Assembly: GCF_020171725.1 (NCBI RefSeq)
Contig: NZ_JAIVAJ010000006.1
Coordinates: forward strand, 1-64,000
Length of the DNA stretch: 64,000 nt
Direction of reading: 5' to 3'
DNA from: Halobacillus litoralis
Lineage (GTDB): Bacteria > Bacillota > Bacilli > Bacillales > Halobacillaceae
Shown here: positions 9,200-18,258 of the stretch, one piece after another
How the letters are laid out: each line of letters opens with the position of its first letter
Position numbering within the stretch: position 1 is the first letter of the stretch
Program-made: the position numbers and the translations under genes
Notes under the pieces: generated by a model
What the model was told of the DNA's origin: nothing
Databases searched by the model: none
What the model saw: the letters and a program-made list of their open reading frames with translations, nothing else

Positions 9200-9538
9200 G
9201 TCACTATATTAACCATGGTCCCGAACCGTCCTCACGCCTTTCTTCTTCGCAACAGGAAAGACTACAAGCCATCCCATCAGTTTCACTTATCAACTCTTTG
9301 CCTTCGATTTCTGTAGATGAATAAAGGAAGATTTCCTATCATCGTTCATTAATATTTCGTCTCTCTAATTATATTCGATCTTTCGATAATCTTTCCTGAT
9401 TGTCGAGACATCACTTTTTACCAGCAGGAAGCTTAAGAAAATTTCCCCTGCCACTGACATGAATAATGTTGGAGGGTGCGATGAGTCGGTCAATAGCCAA
9501 GATAATTGGAAAAACATTCTCTTCTTTTGTCTTTTTCA
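9200..9538. other. intergenic stretch
   Basis: No gene seen. It includes a partial GAACCGTCC repeat near 9219 and AT-rich DNA leading to the prepilin promoter. Confidence 0.4.
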
Positions 9539-9547
9539 TGGTAAAAT
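9539..9547 (+). promoter_or_regulatory. possible extended -10 promoter of prepilin gene
   Basis: TGGTAAAAT resembles an extended -10 element and lies ~100 bases ahead of the prepilin start. No clear -35 box is seen. Confidence 0.35.
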
Positions 9548-9644
9548 ATGAATATATACAAGGTACATAGAACTATAAAAAACTGGAGTAATGGAAATAT
9601 GAATGTTATGGTGACAGGTCCTATTAGAAAGGAAAATTAATACT

Positions 9645-10145
9645 ATGGATAAAAAAGCTTGGCTTAGTCAAAAAGGCTTTACTTTAGTAGAGCTCTTGGC
9701 TGTCATTGTTATTTTGGGTATTGTAGCTGGGATTGCAATTCCTAGTATAGGTGGGATCATTCAGAAAACTAGAGAGGATGCGGTTAAAGCTGAGGCTTTA
9801 CAAGTTCTAGACTCTGCAAGACTCTATGATACAACTACTGAAGCCACTTCAGATCGTGTGATATCTTCAGAAGAATTGTCCTCATATATCGAAGACGTTG
9901 ATTTGGGCAATTATTCCGTCATAGTCAATTCTTCTAACTACTCATTAACGACTTCTACAGTCACAGCTGGGAATGCATCTATAACTTTTGAGTGTGCAAC
10001 ATTACTAGAAATCAATCAAGACAGTGAAAGAGGTACGCGAACTATAGGTAGTTGCGAAGGAACAGAAACTGATACGGAAACGGACACCGATACAGGAACA
10101 GATACTGATAACGGGACTGATGGAAAAAGTTTTTGGAATGGTTAG
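9645..10145 (+). CDS. orphan type IV prepilin-like protein
   Basis: A 166-aa protein with a class III (prepilin) signal: a short basic leader, then KGFTLVELLAVIVILGIVAG. Prepilin peptidase would cut after the Gly, and Phe becomes residue 1 with Glu at +5. The hydrophobic helix is followed by a small globular part, two cysteines (FECATL, GSCEGT) that could form a disulfide, and an acidic low-complexity tail of TD/TE repeats. GAAAGGAAA precedes the ATG. The family builds type IV pili or competence pseudopili (ComGC-like), but no assembly ATPase, platform protein or peptidase is nearby, so it must use machinery encoded elsewhere. The Thr/Asp tail is unusual and suits a high-salt surface protein. 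Confidence 0.85.
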   Translation: MDKKAWLSQKGFTLVELLAVIVILGIVAGIAIPSIGGIIQKTREDAVKAEALQVLDSARLYDTTTEATSDRVISSEELSSYIEDVDLGNYSVIVNSSNYSLTTSTVTAGNASITFECATLLEINQDSERGTRTIGSCEGTETDTETDTDTGTDTDNGTDGKSFWNG

Positions 10146-10518
10146 GGCTATAAGCGCGGTAATGCAATAAATGGGGACGGCTCTCACATTTGACCAATCG
10201 TTTACAATAAGAGAAACCGTCGCTTAGTTATATGTAATAATTACATAATTATCGAACATTAAACATCATGATTCCTTTGGTCTTATTTAATTAATTACTA
10301 GATGAGGGGGTGTTGATATCCAATCATCGGTATTTAGATCCCCCCATATTGTTTAAATAGATTCCTATTACTCTTATTGTTTGTCCAATAACGAAAGATG
10401 CTAGCCATTAGTGACCCAGTAATATCTTAATTAACGAGCGGTTGTACGCTGCAGTTTCCTAACCTACTGCACGTTAATGGTGGTGAAGAATTGAGTGAAT
10501 ATGAAGGAGGAGATAGAT
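10146..10518. other. intergenic stretch with GGGGACGG repeat
   Basis: No gene seen. A copy of the GGGGACGG repeat begins near 10172 and an inverted partner (AGAAACCGTC) near 10213; the rest is AT-rich spacer before the next ribosome-binding site. Confidence 0.4.
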
Positions 10519-11877
10519 TTGAAGAAAATCATGCTAGTACTTTTGCTGACATTGGCATTCTTTTTAGGGGCGAATACTGTTTCAGCGGAAATCGAACAAG
10601 ACAGAGTGGTTGACGGAGATAAGGTTTGGAACATTGAATTTAGAGTATCGATAGATTTGGAATCAGCTAAAAAGGCTATTTCAGTAATGGATACCACGGG
10701 AGAAGAAGTACCTATTAGCATTTCCTATGGCACATGGGAAGACCAGATTGAAGTCAAGCCGGAGTCACGTTACGAACCGGGACAGTACACGCTATGGATT
10801 GGTTCATCGGTTAAGGGGCAGAATGGTGCTCAAATGGGAGAGCCTGTATCGATGAGGTTTTCTGTGGGAGGGAAGGCATTCACTTCAGTTGAAGGGAGTT
10901 ACCCTGAAGCTTATGCATTGTCCAACCTGAACACGGGAGGCTCTGTCATTAAACCGAATGATTATTATTACTACGTAGGTCTTGATGGTCTATTTAAAGC
11001 GAAGGAAGTAGGAGGGGCTGCTGAAAATATTGCTCCGATGGTTCAAACAGATGCTCCTTATTTCTATAATGGTTGGATCTACTTTAAAGGGACGGATGCT
11101 GCCAGTAATCGTTGGGATGACTATAAGGTGTATCGAGTGAAACCTGACGGATCTGACCTGGAACAGATTACGGAGAACCATGTATTATCTTATTACGTAA
11201 ATGATGACTACCTCTTTTACGTGGTATTTAATGGTTGGGATCAGAAAGATTTCATTTACCGCAGGGATCTAGCTAGTGGAGAAGCGGAGAAGATCTTTTC
11301 GGTACCAGTAAATGAAACGATGGGGATCTTTTATGAGCGAGATGGTTGGTTATATTACCGGAACGATAGTCAGGGTGAGTTGGAAGTGGTTCGGTCGCGT
11401 ATAGATGGAAGCGGGTATGAAGGTGTGGTCACAGACGAGTTCATCGATACAAAAATTGAAACTGATCTGACAGCCTTCCGTGATGTCATTTCGTTTGCTT
11501 TTGAAGGAGACTATATCTACTTTGGTCTAAACCCTGACTATGAATCTGAAAAGTATTCGTATGAACATCGTGAAACACCGATCTACCGAATGAACCTCAA
11601 CACGAAAGAACTTGTGAAACTCGCAGATCTTCCATATATCGGGTTATTGAACGTGCAGGAAGATTGGATTTTTGTGAGTGGAGAAAGCTATGCGCCGATT
11701 AAGAATCTGGTGAGAATTAGTAAGGATGGTCTGAACCGAGAAGTAATATTAGATCAATTGGCTGGGGCGTTTGTTGAGAGCGTAATCGGAGATGAAGTCT
11801 ACTATGGTCCTGGTACACCTCATTTAGCGAAAGTGGATGTCAACACATTAGAAATCACGCATTTCTTTGAAGAGTGA
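10519..11877 (+). CDS. exported SbsA-like / DUF5050-type beta-propeller protein
   Basis: The best start is TTG 10519, because AAGGAGGAGA ends eight bases upstream and the resulting N-terminus is a clean signal peptide (MKKIMLVLLLTLAFF... cut after VSA). A GTG start 24 bases earlier would place the ribosome-binding site inside the gene. Residues ~30-120 form an Ig-like module of the SbsA/Big_5 kind, ending ...YEPGQYTLWI...MRFSV. The rest has repeated Y-Y-G/N-G-W-I-Y-F/Y blades (residues ~130-450), typical of DUF5050 propeller proteins. It is predicted to be secreted or wall-associated. Three further genes to the right (16488, 18259, 20502) carry the same Ig-like module, so this is one member of a local paralogue group. 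Confidence 0.8.
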   Translation: MKKIMLVLLLTLAFFLGANTVSAEIEQDRVVDGDKVWNIEFRVSIDLESAKKAISVMDTTGEEVPISISYGTWEDQIEVKPESRYEPGQYTLWIGSSVKGQNGAQMGEPVSMRFSVGGKAFTSVEGSYPEAYALSNLNTGGSVIKPNDYYYYVGLDGLFKAKEVGGAAENIAPMVQTDAPYFYNGWIYFKGTDAASNRWDDYKVYRVKPDGSDLEQITENHVLSYYVNDDYLFYVVFNGWDQKDFIYRRDLASGEAEKIFSVPVNETMGIFYERDGWLYYRNDSQGELEVVRSRIDGSGYEGVVTDEFIDTKIETDLTAFRDVISFAFEGDYIYFGLNPDYESEKYSYEHRETPIYRMNLNTKELVKLADLPYIGLLNVQEDWIFVSGESYAPIKNLVRISKDGLNREVILDQLAGAFVESVIGDEVYYGPGTPHLAKVDVNTLEITHFFEE

Positions 11878-11892
11878 AACAGAAGGACAGGC

Positions 11893-11921
11893 ACCTTTGC
11901 CTCTTAATAAGAGGCAAAAGA
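11893..11921. other. hairpin after the beta-propeller gene
   Basis: TTTGCCTCTTA and TAAGAGGCAAA are inverted around a very short loop. There is no T-run, so it is probably a weak terminator or an RNA-stabilising hairpin. Confidence 0.4.
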
Positions 11922-12004
11922 GACTTGTAAAATAGAAACGCGGGTAGGGTGGAGTAAGCGCTGGGACGGGTCGATCAGTGTTCAATAGGAAGTTTTGCTC
12001 GCAG

Positions 12005-12048
12005 AAAAGCTGTTTGATGAGTCTTATCTCATCAAACAGCTTTCTTTT
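12005..12048. terminator. strong hairpin terminator
   Basis: AAAAGCTGTTTGATGAG and CTCATCAAACAGCTTTCTTTT form a long stem flanked by A and T runs; it can act in both directions. Confidence 0.8.
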
Positions 12049-12239
12049 ACTTTAGGATTTCTTCAATCCGCAAAATATTTATTGCTCTGTAACATGGGGA
12101 CGGTACTCAAAATTGCTCAATTGTTCACAAACAAACCTTCCTTGCGTTATTCGAACAGGGTTTGGTCGTGGGGCCTGAACAGCCCTCACGGTAAAAAAAT
12201 CTTTATCTTTCTACAAAATAACCCAATAAATTTAAATTT

Positions 12240-12248
12240 TGGTACAAT
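12240..12248 (+). promoter_or_regulatory. extended -10 promoter of the NYN-ZorAB operon
   Basis: TGGTACAAT is an extended -10 sequence 52 bases before the ATG at 12301, in AT-rich DNA after the terminator. It is the only promoter-like sequence before the operon. Confidence 0.5.
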
Positions 12249-12300
12249 GTATACAAAAAGAATGTGCTTTAGGACCTAAAACTTTTGGAGGTGAATGGTT

Positions 12301-13620
12301 ATGAATCATCAAGAGCTTCTTCTGCTGCCTTCATTCGAAGAAGAAGACATAAAAAGCTTATATCGAACCAGCCTCTATGCCAATGGCGTTCATCGGCTTC
12401 TTTTTCGCATGAATCAAACGGTTGATAACCCGCTGATTGTGAAACCACGCTACAGAGCGGTTGACTTGATGCATTTTTCAAAGGGGACTGTGTCGGCTTT
12501 GCCTTCTTCTTCCTTTGATACTTTGAGTTTATCGGAAGGAGAAAATGTCCGGTTCTACTATAGGGAGGACTTAGTAAGGAACGCTGATCTTACTGAAGAC
12601 CCTTTTGAGAGAACGAGTAAAGGCGCAAATTCATTAGAATGCCTCTACGTCCCATACGAGGAGCGTTACTCGACAGGTGATGCCCACTTACATAAGATGG
12701 GGGATCGTCAGGATTGGCTCGACTACATTGTTCAATTTTTTCACGATATGACGAAGATGAATGTGTGGATGGAACCTGGCATCACCCATCATTCCTTTCT
12801 ATTCAATCGGGACGGTGGGATAGAGGCCTTTATGACCTATGATTTACTTCGCTTAGCTCCTTCATATGACGAGGAAAAGGTTCGTAAAAACAACTTGATG
12901 ATGCTTTGGCAGTTTGTCGATCATCTATCTGGCACCCTTCCGAATGAGGTGATGAATCAACTTATCGAACAGCATGGCTCTAAGCTGAATCGTCTCTATT
13001 CTTTTATTCAGCGAAGCGATTTTCTGCTATCTGATTTTGATGGGGTCAAGCGGATGATGAATTTGACCATGTTTTCCAAGCAAAAGAAAAAAGAGGTCGG
13101 TGTCTTCCTGGATACGGCGAACATCTTAATCGGAACCGGTAATTTGGTATTCGATTTCCATCACTTTTTGAAAATCTTATACGGGGATGCAGAGCAATAT
13201 CATGTGAAAGATAAATATGCCACGGTATTCTACCCTGAATATGAGGAACAAGAACGGACGGATAAAGTCGCAAAGCGTATAACGGCGTTGAAAGGATTGC
13301 TGGAGGAGCAGGGCTTTCATGTGTTGAAAGCATCGAATGACAAAGAAAAAGCGAAAGAAATCATCGACGGGGAAGAAATGGATGCTGACGATCTGGCGTT
13401 GATGGATAAAATCAGAGAGCGGAAAAACAAATATGAAGAGGTTCTGCTACTCACTGGAGATGGGCACTTTCTTCCGATCGTGGAAGAACTGAACGAAGAG
13501 GGGATTAAGGTGAAAATCGCTTCCGTTTCAGAAGCGGATACAAATCAGGCATTCATTTCCCGTTATGAAAAGGACCATAAGTTTTTGGTCGACTATGGGG
13601 GATGCTTTACATTATATTGA
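12301..13620 (+). CDS. NYN-domain (PIN-like) putative nuclease of Zorya-like operon
   Basis: A 439-aa soluble protein. ATG 12301 is preferred over ATG 12295 because GGAGGTG ends eight bases before it. The N-terminal ~260 residues are not recognised. The C-terminal ~175 are an NYN (LabA/DUF88-like, PIN-fold) domain: VGVFLDTANI with Asp 271, DDLALMDKI with Asp 364 and 369, and LLLTGDGHFLPIVEELNEEG with Asp 387. These are the acidic residues expected to bind metal, so ribonuclease or nuclease activity is plausible. Fourteen bases after the stop begins a ZorA-like channel gene and then a ZorB-like gene. The position and operon suggest it is the effector of a Zorya-like motor, in place of ZorC/D, ZorE or ZorF/G; this is inference. 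Confidence 0.8.
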   Translation: MNHQELLLLPSFEEEDIKSLYRTSLYANGVHRLLFRMNQTVDNPLIVKPRYRAVDLMHFSKGTVSALPSSSFDTLSLSEGENVRFYYREDLVRNADLTEDPFERTSKGANSLECLYVPYEERYSTGDAHLHKMGDRQDWLDYIVQFFHDMTKMNVWMEPGITHHSFLFNRDGGIEAFMTYDLLRLAPSYDEEKVRKNNLMMLWQFVDHLSGTLPNEVMNQLIEQHGSKLNRLYSFIQRSDFLLSDFDGVKRMMNLTMFSKQKKKEVGVFLDTANILIGTGNLVFDFHHFLKILYGDAEQYHVKDKYATVFYPEYEEQERTDKVAKRITALKGLLEEQGFHVLKASNDKEKAKEIIDGEEMDADDLALMDKIRERKNKYEEVLLLTGDGHFLPIVEELNEEGIKVKIASVSEADTNQAFISRYEKDHKFLVDYGGCFTLY

Positions 13621-13634
13621 GGGGTGGTTTTAAA

Positions 13635-15617
13635 GTGAAGTGGAATAGTAAGTTTATTGGTCTATACATACTGATCTCAGCTGTTGTATTATTCCTTTTC
13701 TTATTCATGAAAGGGGCATTTGATGATGGATCTAACATAACATCAGAGCTGGTTCCTGTCGGAGTTAACGTGGTGACATTTTTAGTATTAATCTTCGTTA
13801 CATTATTTGCTGTTGGTCGAAACAAAGAAATGCATGGATACTTGCGTCAGTATTCAGATCCTCGGTCCTGGGAGTTTAAGGATGTCCAGGATAAGATTCA
13901 ACAATCCCTAACAAATCATCAGAATGAAAAGGTTGAGCTCTCACGAGACCATGTGCAGACCGTCATTGAGAATTATTTCGCGCACTTTCGGATCGCTGAT
14001 AAGTACAACGCGGCCAGGGAACTGAAACTGATTCAAGCATTAGGGTCCATTACTATCCTCATCGGGGTTTTAGGAACATTCGTTGGATTGGTCTTTTCAT
14101 TGAGAGGCATTAACACGGAGGAAATTCAAAGTTCGATTGCGCCGATTCTGTCTGGGATCGACACGGCGTTTTATACGAGTATTGCTGGTATACTCTGTTC
14201 GATGGTCATTAATTTACATACAAAATTCAAAAATACGGACCAGCTTTTCTTAAATATCATGTTGACTGTCGAAAATGAAATATTAGCGGATAAAGATAAC
14301 TTTGCCACTAGTAAGGTTGTCGAAGCCATTGGGGAAGTAGGGGATGAAATTAAAGGATTGAAAAAGTCATTTGAAGGGATTCAGACTTTTTCAAAAGACT
14401 TCGAAGCCGCTTCTGAAAATTTGGTTCGTTTTAATGATGACTTCGGACAATCGACAGGCAAATTGAATGATACCTTCAAGAACATGCAAGACATTATGGA
14501 AGCCTTCAACCAAAGTTCAGACAAAATTCATCATGACTTTGAACATTTACTTGAGTATTTACAGCATCAGGATACCTTCCAGCAGCAATTGGTTTCGAGT
14601 ATCGAAACCTCTAATGACAGGCTCCATTCATCTATGGATCGAAACGAAGAATTCATGACATGCCAAATAGAAGGCGTTCAGCATCTTCATGAACAACACC
14701 ATAATTTCATGTCTCAATTTATGGACCATTTCGATTCGATGTGTGTCAAGATTGACGAATCTATGAATCAGTCTCTGGAGGACACGAAAGATGCATACGA
14801 ATCGATGAGTGCTTTTCAGAATAGTATCCTGAGTGAGCAGAAGTCCATTGTCGAGACACAAATCGAATTTGAAAAGAAAAATACCCTTTTATTAGAACAG
14901 GTCAGTCAAGCTACTTCCTCTATTCAAGATGTGTTGGATCATACGTCATTCGATGGTTTATCAGAAGTTGCGTCTCAATTGAAAGAACAGACGGACAGGC
15001 TCTCCACCACATTTGCTAGTACGATGCAAGGACTGGAACATGTACAAAGAGGAAGTGATGAGAGCGTTACGTTATTGAACAAAATCAGTGAGGAGTTTAC
15101 GGCACAAGCTCAGCGACAAGCCGAAAACCAGAGTGATTTGGAAGACAACATGAAGACTTACTTAGATAAAAATGAGCAGATTTATCATTCTTTCGAAGAG
15201 GCGATCGGTATTTTCAAGCAGCAAGGGAAAAACCAGGATGACTTATCTGATTTAGCTGTGAAAATGGAGCAGCAGTTCGAAGATAATTACCGTAAGATAA
15301 CGGACCAAACGGTATCTCTGAATGCCTCTATGGGAGAATTTATGGATAAGTCCACCAAGCAGATGGAAACCTTTATCCGTCAAACTGAAGAGAGTATGAA
15401 TAACAACTTAAGCAAGTCGATTCAAGAATTAGAGAGATATGTGAAAAATACGAACAAAATTCTTGATAATCGATTCTTTACCATGGAAAGTAAAATGATC
15501 TTGAATGATGAGGTCGTCAGGACCGTCCTAGAAGATCTTCACCAGTCCATCGACTCTTTGAATGAGAATGTAAGGAATATGAAACAACAAAAAGAATCAT
15601 TCGTTGTAGAAGGGTAG
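13635..15617 (+). CDS. ZorA-like MotA/TolQ/ExbB-type proton channel with long coiled-coil tail
   Basis: A 660-aa protein from GTG 13635, which follows GAGGGGTGG; an in-frame ATG at 13602 lies inside the previous gene. Two N-terminal membrane helices (~residues 4-24 and 38-58) are followed by a cytoplasmic loop and two more helices, TILIGVLGTFVGLVFSLRGI and the IAPILSGIDTAFYTSIAGIL segment. The last pair is the conserved MotA/TolQ/ExbB channel core. Residues ~220-660 are an extended helical, coiled-coil tail rich in Q, E, S and N. Channel plus long intracellular tail is the hallmark of ZorA, the stator of Zorya defence motors, and the length fits (ZorA is usually ~650-730 aa). It pairs with the OmpA-domain gene eight bases downstream. 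Confidence 0.85.
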   Translation: MKWNSKFIGLYILISAVVLFLFLFMKGAFDDGSNITSELVPVGVNVVTFLVLIFVTLFAVGRNKEMHGYLRQYSDPRSWEFKDVQDKIQQSLTNHQNEKVELSRDHVQTVIENYFAHFRIADKYNAARELKLIQALGSITILIGVLGTFVGLVFSLRGINTEEIQSSIAPILSGIDTAFYTSIAGILCSMVINLHTKFKNTDQLFLNIMLTVENEILADKDNFATSKVVEAIGEVGDEIKGLKKSFEGIQTFSKDFEAASENLVRFNDDFGQSTGKLNDTFKNMQDIMEAFNQSSDKIHHDFEHLLEYLQHQDTFQQQLVSSIETSNDRLHSSMDRNEEFMTCQIEGVQHLHEQHHNFMSQFMDHFDSMCVKIDESMNQSLEDTKDAYESMSAFQNSILSEQKSIVETQIEFEKKNTLLLEQVSQATSSIQDVLDHTSFDGLSEVASQLKEQTDRLSTTFASTMQGLEHVQRGSDESVTLLNKISEEFTAQAQRQAENQSDLEDNMKTYLDKNEQIYHSFEEAIGIFKQQGKNQDDLSDLAVKMEQQFEDNYRKITDQTVSLNASMGEFMDKSTKQMETFIRQTEESMNNNLSKSIQELERYVKNTNKILDNRFFTMESKMILNDEVVRTVLEDLHQSIDSLNENVRNMKQQKESFVVEG

Positions 15618-15625
15618 GGTAGGTC

Positions 15626-16336
15626 ATGCGGAATAAATACAAACGTCTGGTCGAAAGCCCGAATAGTGATAATGATTTCTGGCCCTCTTTTACCGATTTA
15701 TTGACGACTATTCTACTCGTTATTTTACTTGTGCTGCTTGCGATGATCGTCAATATTCATAAAGAAAACATGGCGAACGCAAAGGAAATTCAAGAGCAAG
15801 GCGAAATGATCCGCGAACAAAGGGAAAAAATAGAGATGATTACAGGAATTCGTCAAGACATCATTAAAGATATGAAGGAGACGTTTAGTAAAACGGACCT
15901 CGATATCGAAATCGACCCAGAAACCGGGGCCATCAAATTCATGAACAATGACCTTCTTTTCGAAACGAATAAAGACGTGATCAGACCGGCATTTAAAGAA
16001 GATTTGAACTCGTTCATCCCTTTATATATTGGAGTATTGTACAAGAAATACGGCGACGAAATCACACAAATCGTCGTAGAAGGTCACACTGACGACCGCG
16101 GCTCTTACATGTCGAATCTGGACTTGTCCCAGAAGCGTGCATACAGTGTCGTCAAATACATTCTCGGTGAGGAAATTAGAGATTACGAGTTCAAGACGAA
16201 ACTGAGAGAAGACATAACAGCCAATGGTCGTTCTGAAGCGATGCTGAAGAAAATAAATGGTGTCGTAGACAGGGAAAATTCAAGACGTGTCGAGTTTAAG
16301 TTCAGACTGAAGAATTATAGCGATAGGATGGATTAG
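15626..16336 (+). CDS. ZorB-like OmpA/MotB-domain membrane protein
   Basis: A 236-aa protein with a short cytoplasmic start, one membrane helix (about residues 22-44) and a C-terminal OmpA/MotB peptidoglycan-binding domain: LLFETNKDVIRPAFKEDL, VVEGHTDDRGSYMSNLDLS, LSQKRAYSVVKYIL and ENSRRVEFKF. Asp 24 in WPSFTDLLTT sits where MotB and ZorB carry the proton-binding Asp, so the pair with the preceding channel should form a proton-driven, wall-anchored motor. Start at ATG 15626, eight bases after the zorA-like stop, with AGGGTAGGT upstream. The operon ends at a terminator 100 bases on. No ZorC, ZorD, ZorE, ZorF or ZorG homologue follows. Confidence 0.85.
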   Translation: MRNKYKRLVESPNSDNDFWPSFTDLLTTILLVILLVLLAMIVNIHKENMANAKEIQEQGEMIREQREKIEMITGIRQDIIKDMKETFSKTDLDIEIDPETGAIKFMNNDLLFETNKDVIRPAFKEDLNSFIPLYIGVLYKKYGDEITQIVVEGHTDDRGSYMSNLDLSQKRAYSVVKYILGEEIRDYEFKTKLREDITANGRSEAMLKKINGVVDRENSRRVEFKFRLKNYSDRMD

Positions 16337-16434
16337 TTTGGATTGTGCCGACTTCCAGCGTTCCTAGGCGTTGGGACAGAAGTCGGACGTAGTTTATCAG
16401 GCATGTGTGATCTACAGAGTCCAAATTTTAGTGA

Positions 16435-16470
16435 AAGCCAGGCTCTTTTAAATGAAGAGCCTGGCTTATT
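16435..16470. terminator. bidirectional terminator between zorB-like gene and convergent gene
   Basis: AAGCCAGGCTCTT and AAGAGCCTGGCTT form a 13-bp stem between two convergent genes. Confidence 0.85.
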
Positions 16471-16487
16471 ACGTTTTATATATTCAA

Positions 16488-18011
16488 TTAAGGTTTCAGC
16501 CACTGATCTAAATTATACTCTGGGACCTCTTCGAACGGGCCATTGGTTGGTGGGCTTTGTTCCGTCATCTGAAGTAAAATGTCTCGATCAAATTGGCGGA
16601 AGCTGTCTAATACGGAAAACCATTCCCCTTCAAGCTCAATGAGCAAGTTCGTGTTCCGTATCATGGTATTGTACCCAAGATGATCGAAGAAAGCTTGAGC
16701 TACGTAACGTTTTCCCCTGGAGCTGTTTACCCTTCTTTCTAGTAAGTCATAAGGCGTGAGCGCGATGATATCTTCTTCATTTTCTTTCGTAATCTCGAGG
16801 GATTCATCACCATTCATACTCCAGTATTCAAATGAATAACTTCCAGCCCGGTTGAATAGGGTTTCTTCACCGAACTGATCAACCACTTCACGTGCTTTAT
16901 ATAGATGGATGATATCATCTTTCGGTATATTGTATTCCGTAAGCTGATAGAATTCGTTCTCAGCAAATTTCAGTCCCATGTTTCGCTCACTTCTGTCTGT
17001 CCGGTCCCCGCTCCACCGTTCGCCATTCAAATAATCCATGAAGTATTCTTCGTATTTACCACCAACGGATTGATCGGAGATTTCAGAACTTTTTTGTGTG
17101 ACAAAATCCATAACGAGTTCATATTCTTCTTGGTTCATCACACTATAATCGTGTTCACCATACTCTACATAAATCCGGTCTTCAACAGGATTCGCAGGCT
17201 TTACATAATTAAGTGTGTCTTCGTATTGAGACACTTTCGTCTTCATTTCTTCTACTCGGCTGGTCACTACGTTTAGAGTGTAAAGAGAACCGTCGCTTAC
17301 ATCCGCTGCCTTTTCATAGCGGGCTTTGATTTTGTCATTCAGGTTGCCCAACGTATTTAAGCGTTCACCCAGCAGATCGAATTGACTCCATCCAATGTAA
17401 TCGATTTTTCTATCGATTGCGAGAAGCAACTCTAATGCTTCTGCATGTTTTGATGCTATGCCATCAAGATTTCCGTTTTCGAACATCGTTTCGATTGCTT
17501 GTGCGTGTTTGTTCAATTGAGTGATATATTCGGACTCGTTCCATTTGTTTGTCTCTTTTTTGATGAACGCACCGTATGCGCTGTTTACGCGCGCTTCTTG
17601 CTTCCCTTCTGGAATGAGTGTATCAACAATCTCGAATTTCATGATGACGGGTTGGGCCATCTCTCTTCCTTTCTGTGAAGTCACTTCTTTATCAATGGTG
17701 AGCGTATATTCTATGCCTTGTTCGTACCCGATTACAGGGGGAAAGACATACCCTTCATTTTTATGTGTGTCAAAATCAAGCGTCACTTGCTCAACAGTCT
17801 TTCCTTCATCTGTTTTGACATGCACGACATCTTTATTGAACGAAGACGGATTTATGGCTTCACTGAAGTTCACCGTCCAATATTTATCTCTGTCGGTCGT
17901 CAACTGCTTCTCAAATTCGGTTGCACTGGATGCTGAAGATGGGGCAGAGCCTAAGGTAAGTATTGAAATGAATAAAGTTAAGATCAAAAGCTTTCTTATG
18001 TAAGGTTCCAT
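16488..18011 (-). CDS. secreted SbsA-like Ig-domain protein
   Basis: A 507-aa protein. The chosen ATG at 18011 follows TAGGAGGTAAA and gives a good signal peptide (basic start, then LLILTLFISILTLG...). An open frame extends 23 codons further upstream but without a ribosome-binding site. Residues ~35-130 are the SbsA-type Ig module (FSEAINPSSFNKDVVHV ... YEQGIEYTLTI ... VIMKFEIV) shared with the neighbours. The remaining ~370 residues are helical and mixed without a motif I know. Convergent with the zorB-like gene and divergent from the next exported protein. Probably cell-surface or secreted; function unknown. Confidence 0.8.
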   Translation of the reverse strand: MEPYIRKLLILTLFISILTLGSAPSSASSATEFEKQLTTDRDKYWTVNFSEAINPSSFNKDVVHVKTDEGKTVEQVTLDFDTHKNEGYVFPPVIGYEQGIEYTLTIDKEVTSQKGREMAQPVIMKFEIVDTLIPEGKQEARVNSAYGAFIKKETNKWNESEYITQLNKHAQAIETMFENGNLDGIASKHAEALELLLAIDRKIDYIGWSQFDLLGERLNTLGNLNDKIKARYEKAADVSDGSLYTLNVVTSRVEEMKTKVSQYEDTLNYVKPANPVEDRIYVEYGEHDYSVMNQEEYELVMDFVTQKSSEISDQSVGGKYEEYFMDYLNGERWSGDRTDRSERNMGLKFAENEFYQLTEYNIPKDDIIHLYKAREVVDQFGEETLFNRAGSYSFEYWSMNGDESLEITKENEEDIIALTPYDLLERRVNSSRGKRYVAQAFFDHLGYNTMIRNTNLLIELEGEWFSVLDSFRQFDRDILLQMTEQSPPTNGPFEEVPEYNLDQWLKP

Positions 18012-18258
18012 TTTACCTCCTAGAGTAGTGTGAATTTGAAGAAAAGTTCCTAGTTCTTTATTCCTTTCTCCACTTCCCATTATCTTCTTATCCTTTCACT
18101 CCGTCAATGTATCATGGTGTAATCATCTAATATTTTCCTTGATTCCTATAAAATGATTAAGTCTATGTACCTGATTCCGATATACTAATAGGGCGGAGAA
18201 TCGCTATTGCATAATGAATAGCCGTTTCGTTCAATTTTAAAAAGGAGGAGTTGTGTTT

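Noticed and set aside
11995..12279. 94-codon open frame after the beta-propeller gene
   Set aside because: It runs through a terminator hairpin and a GGGGACGG repeat and has no ribosome-binding site.
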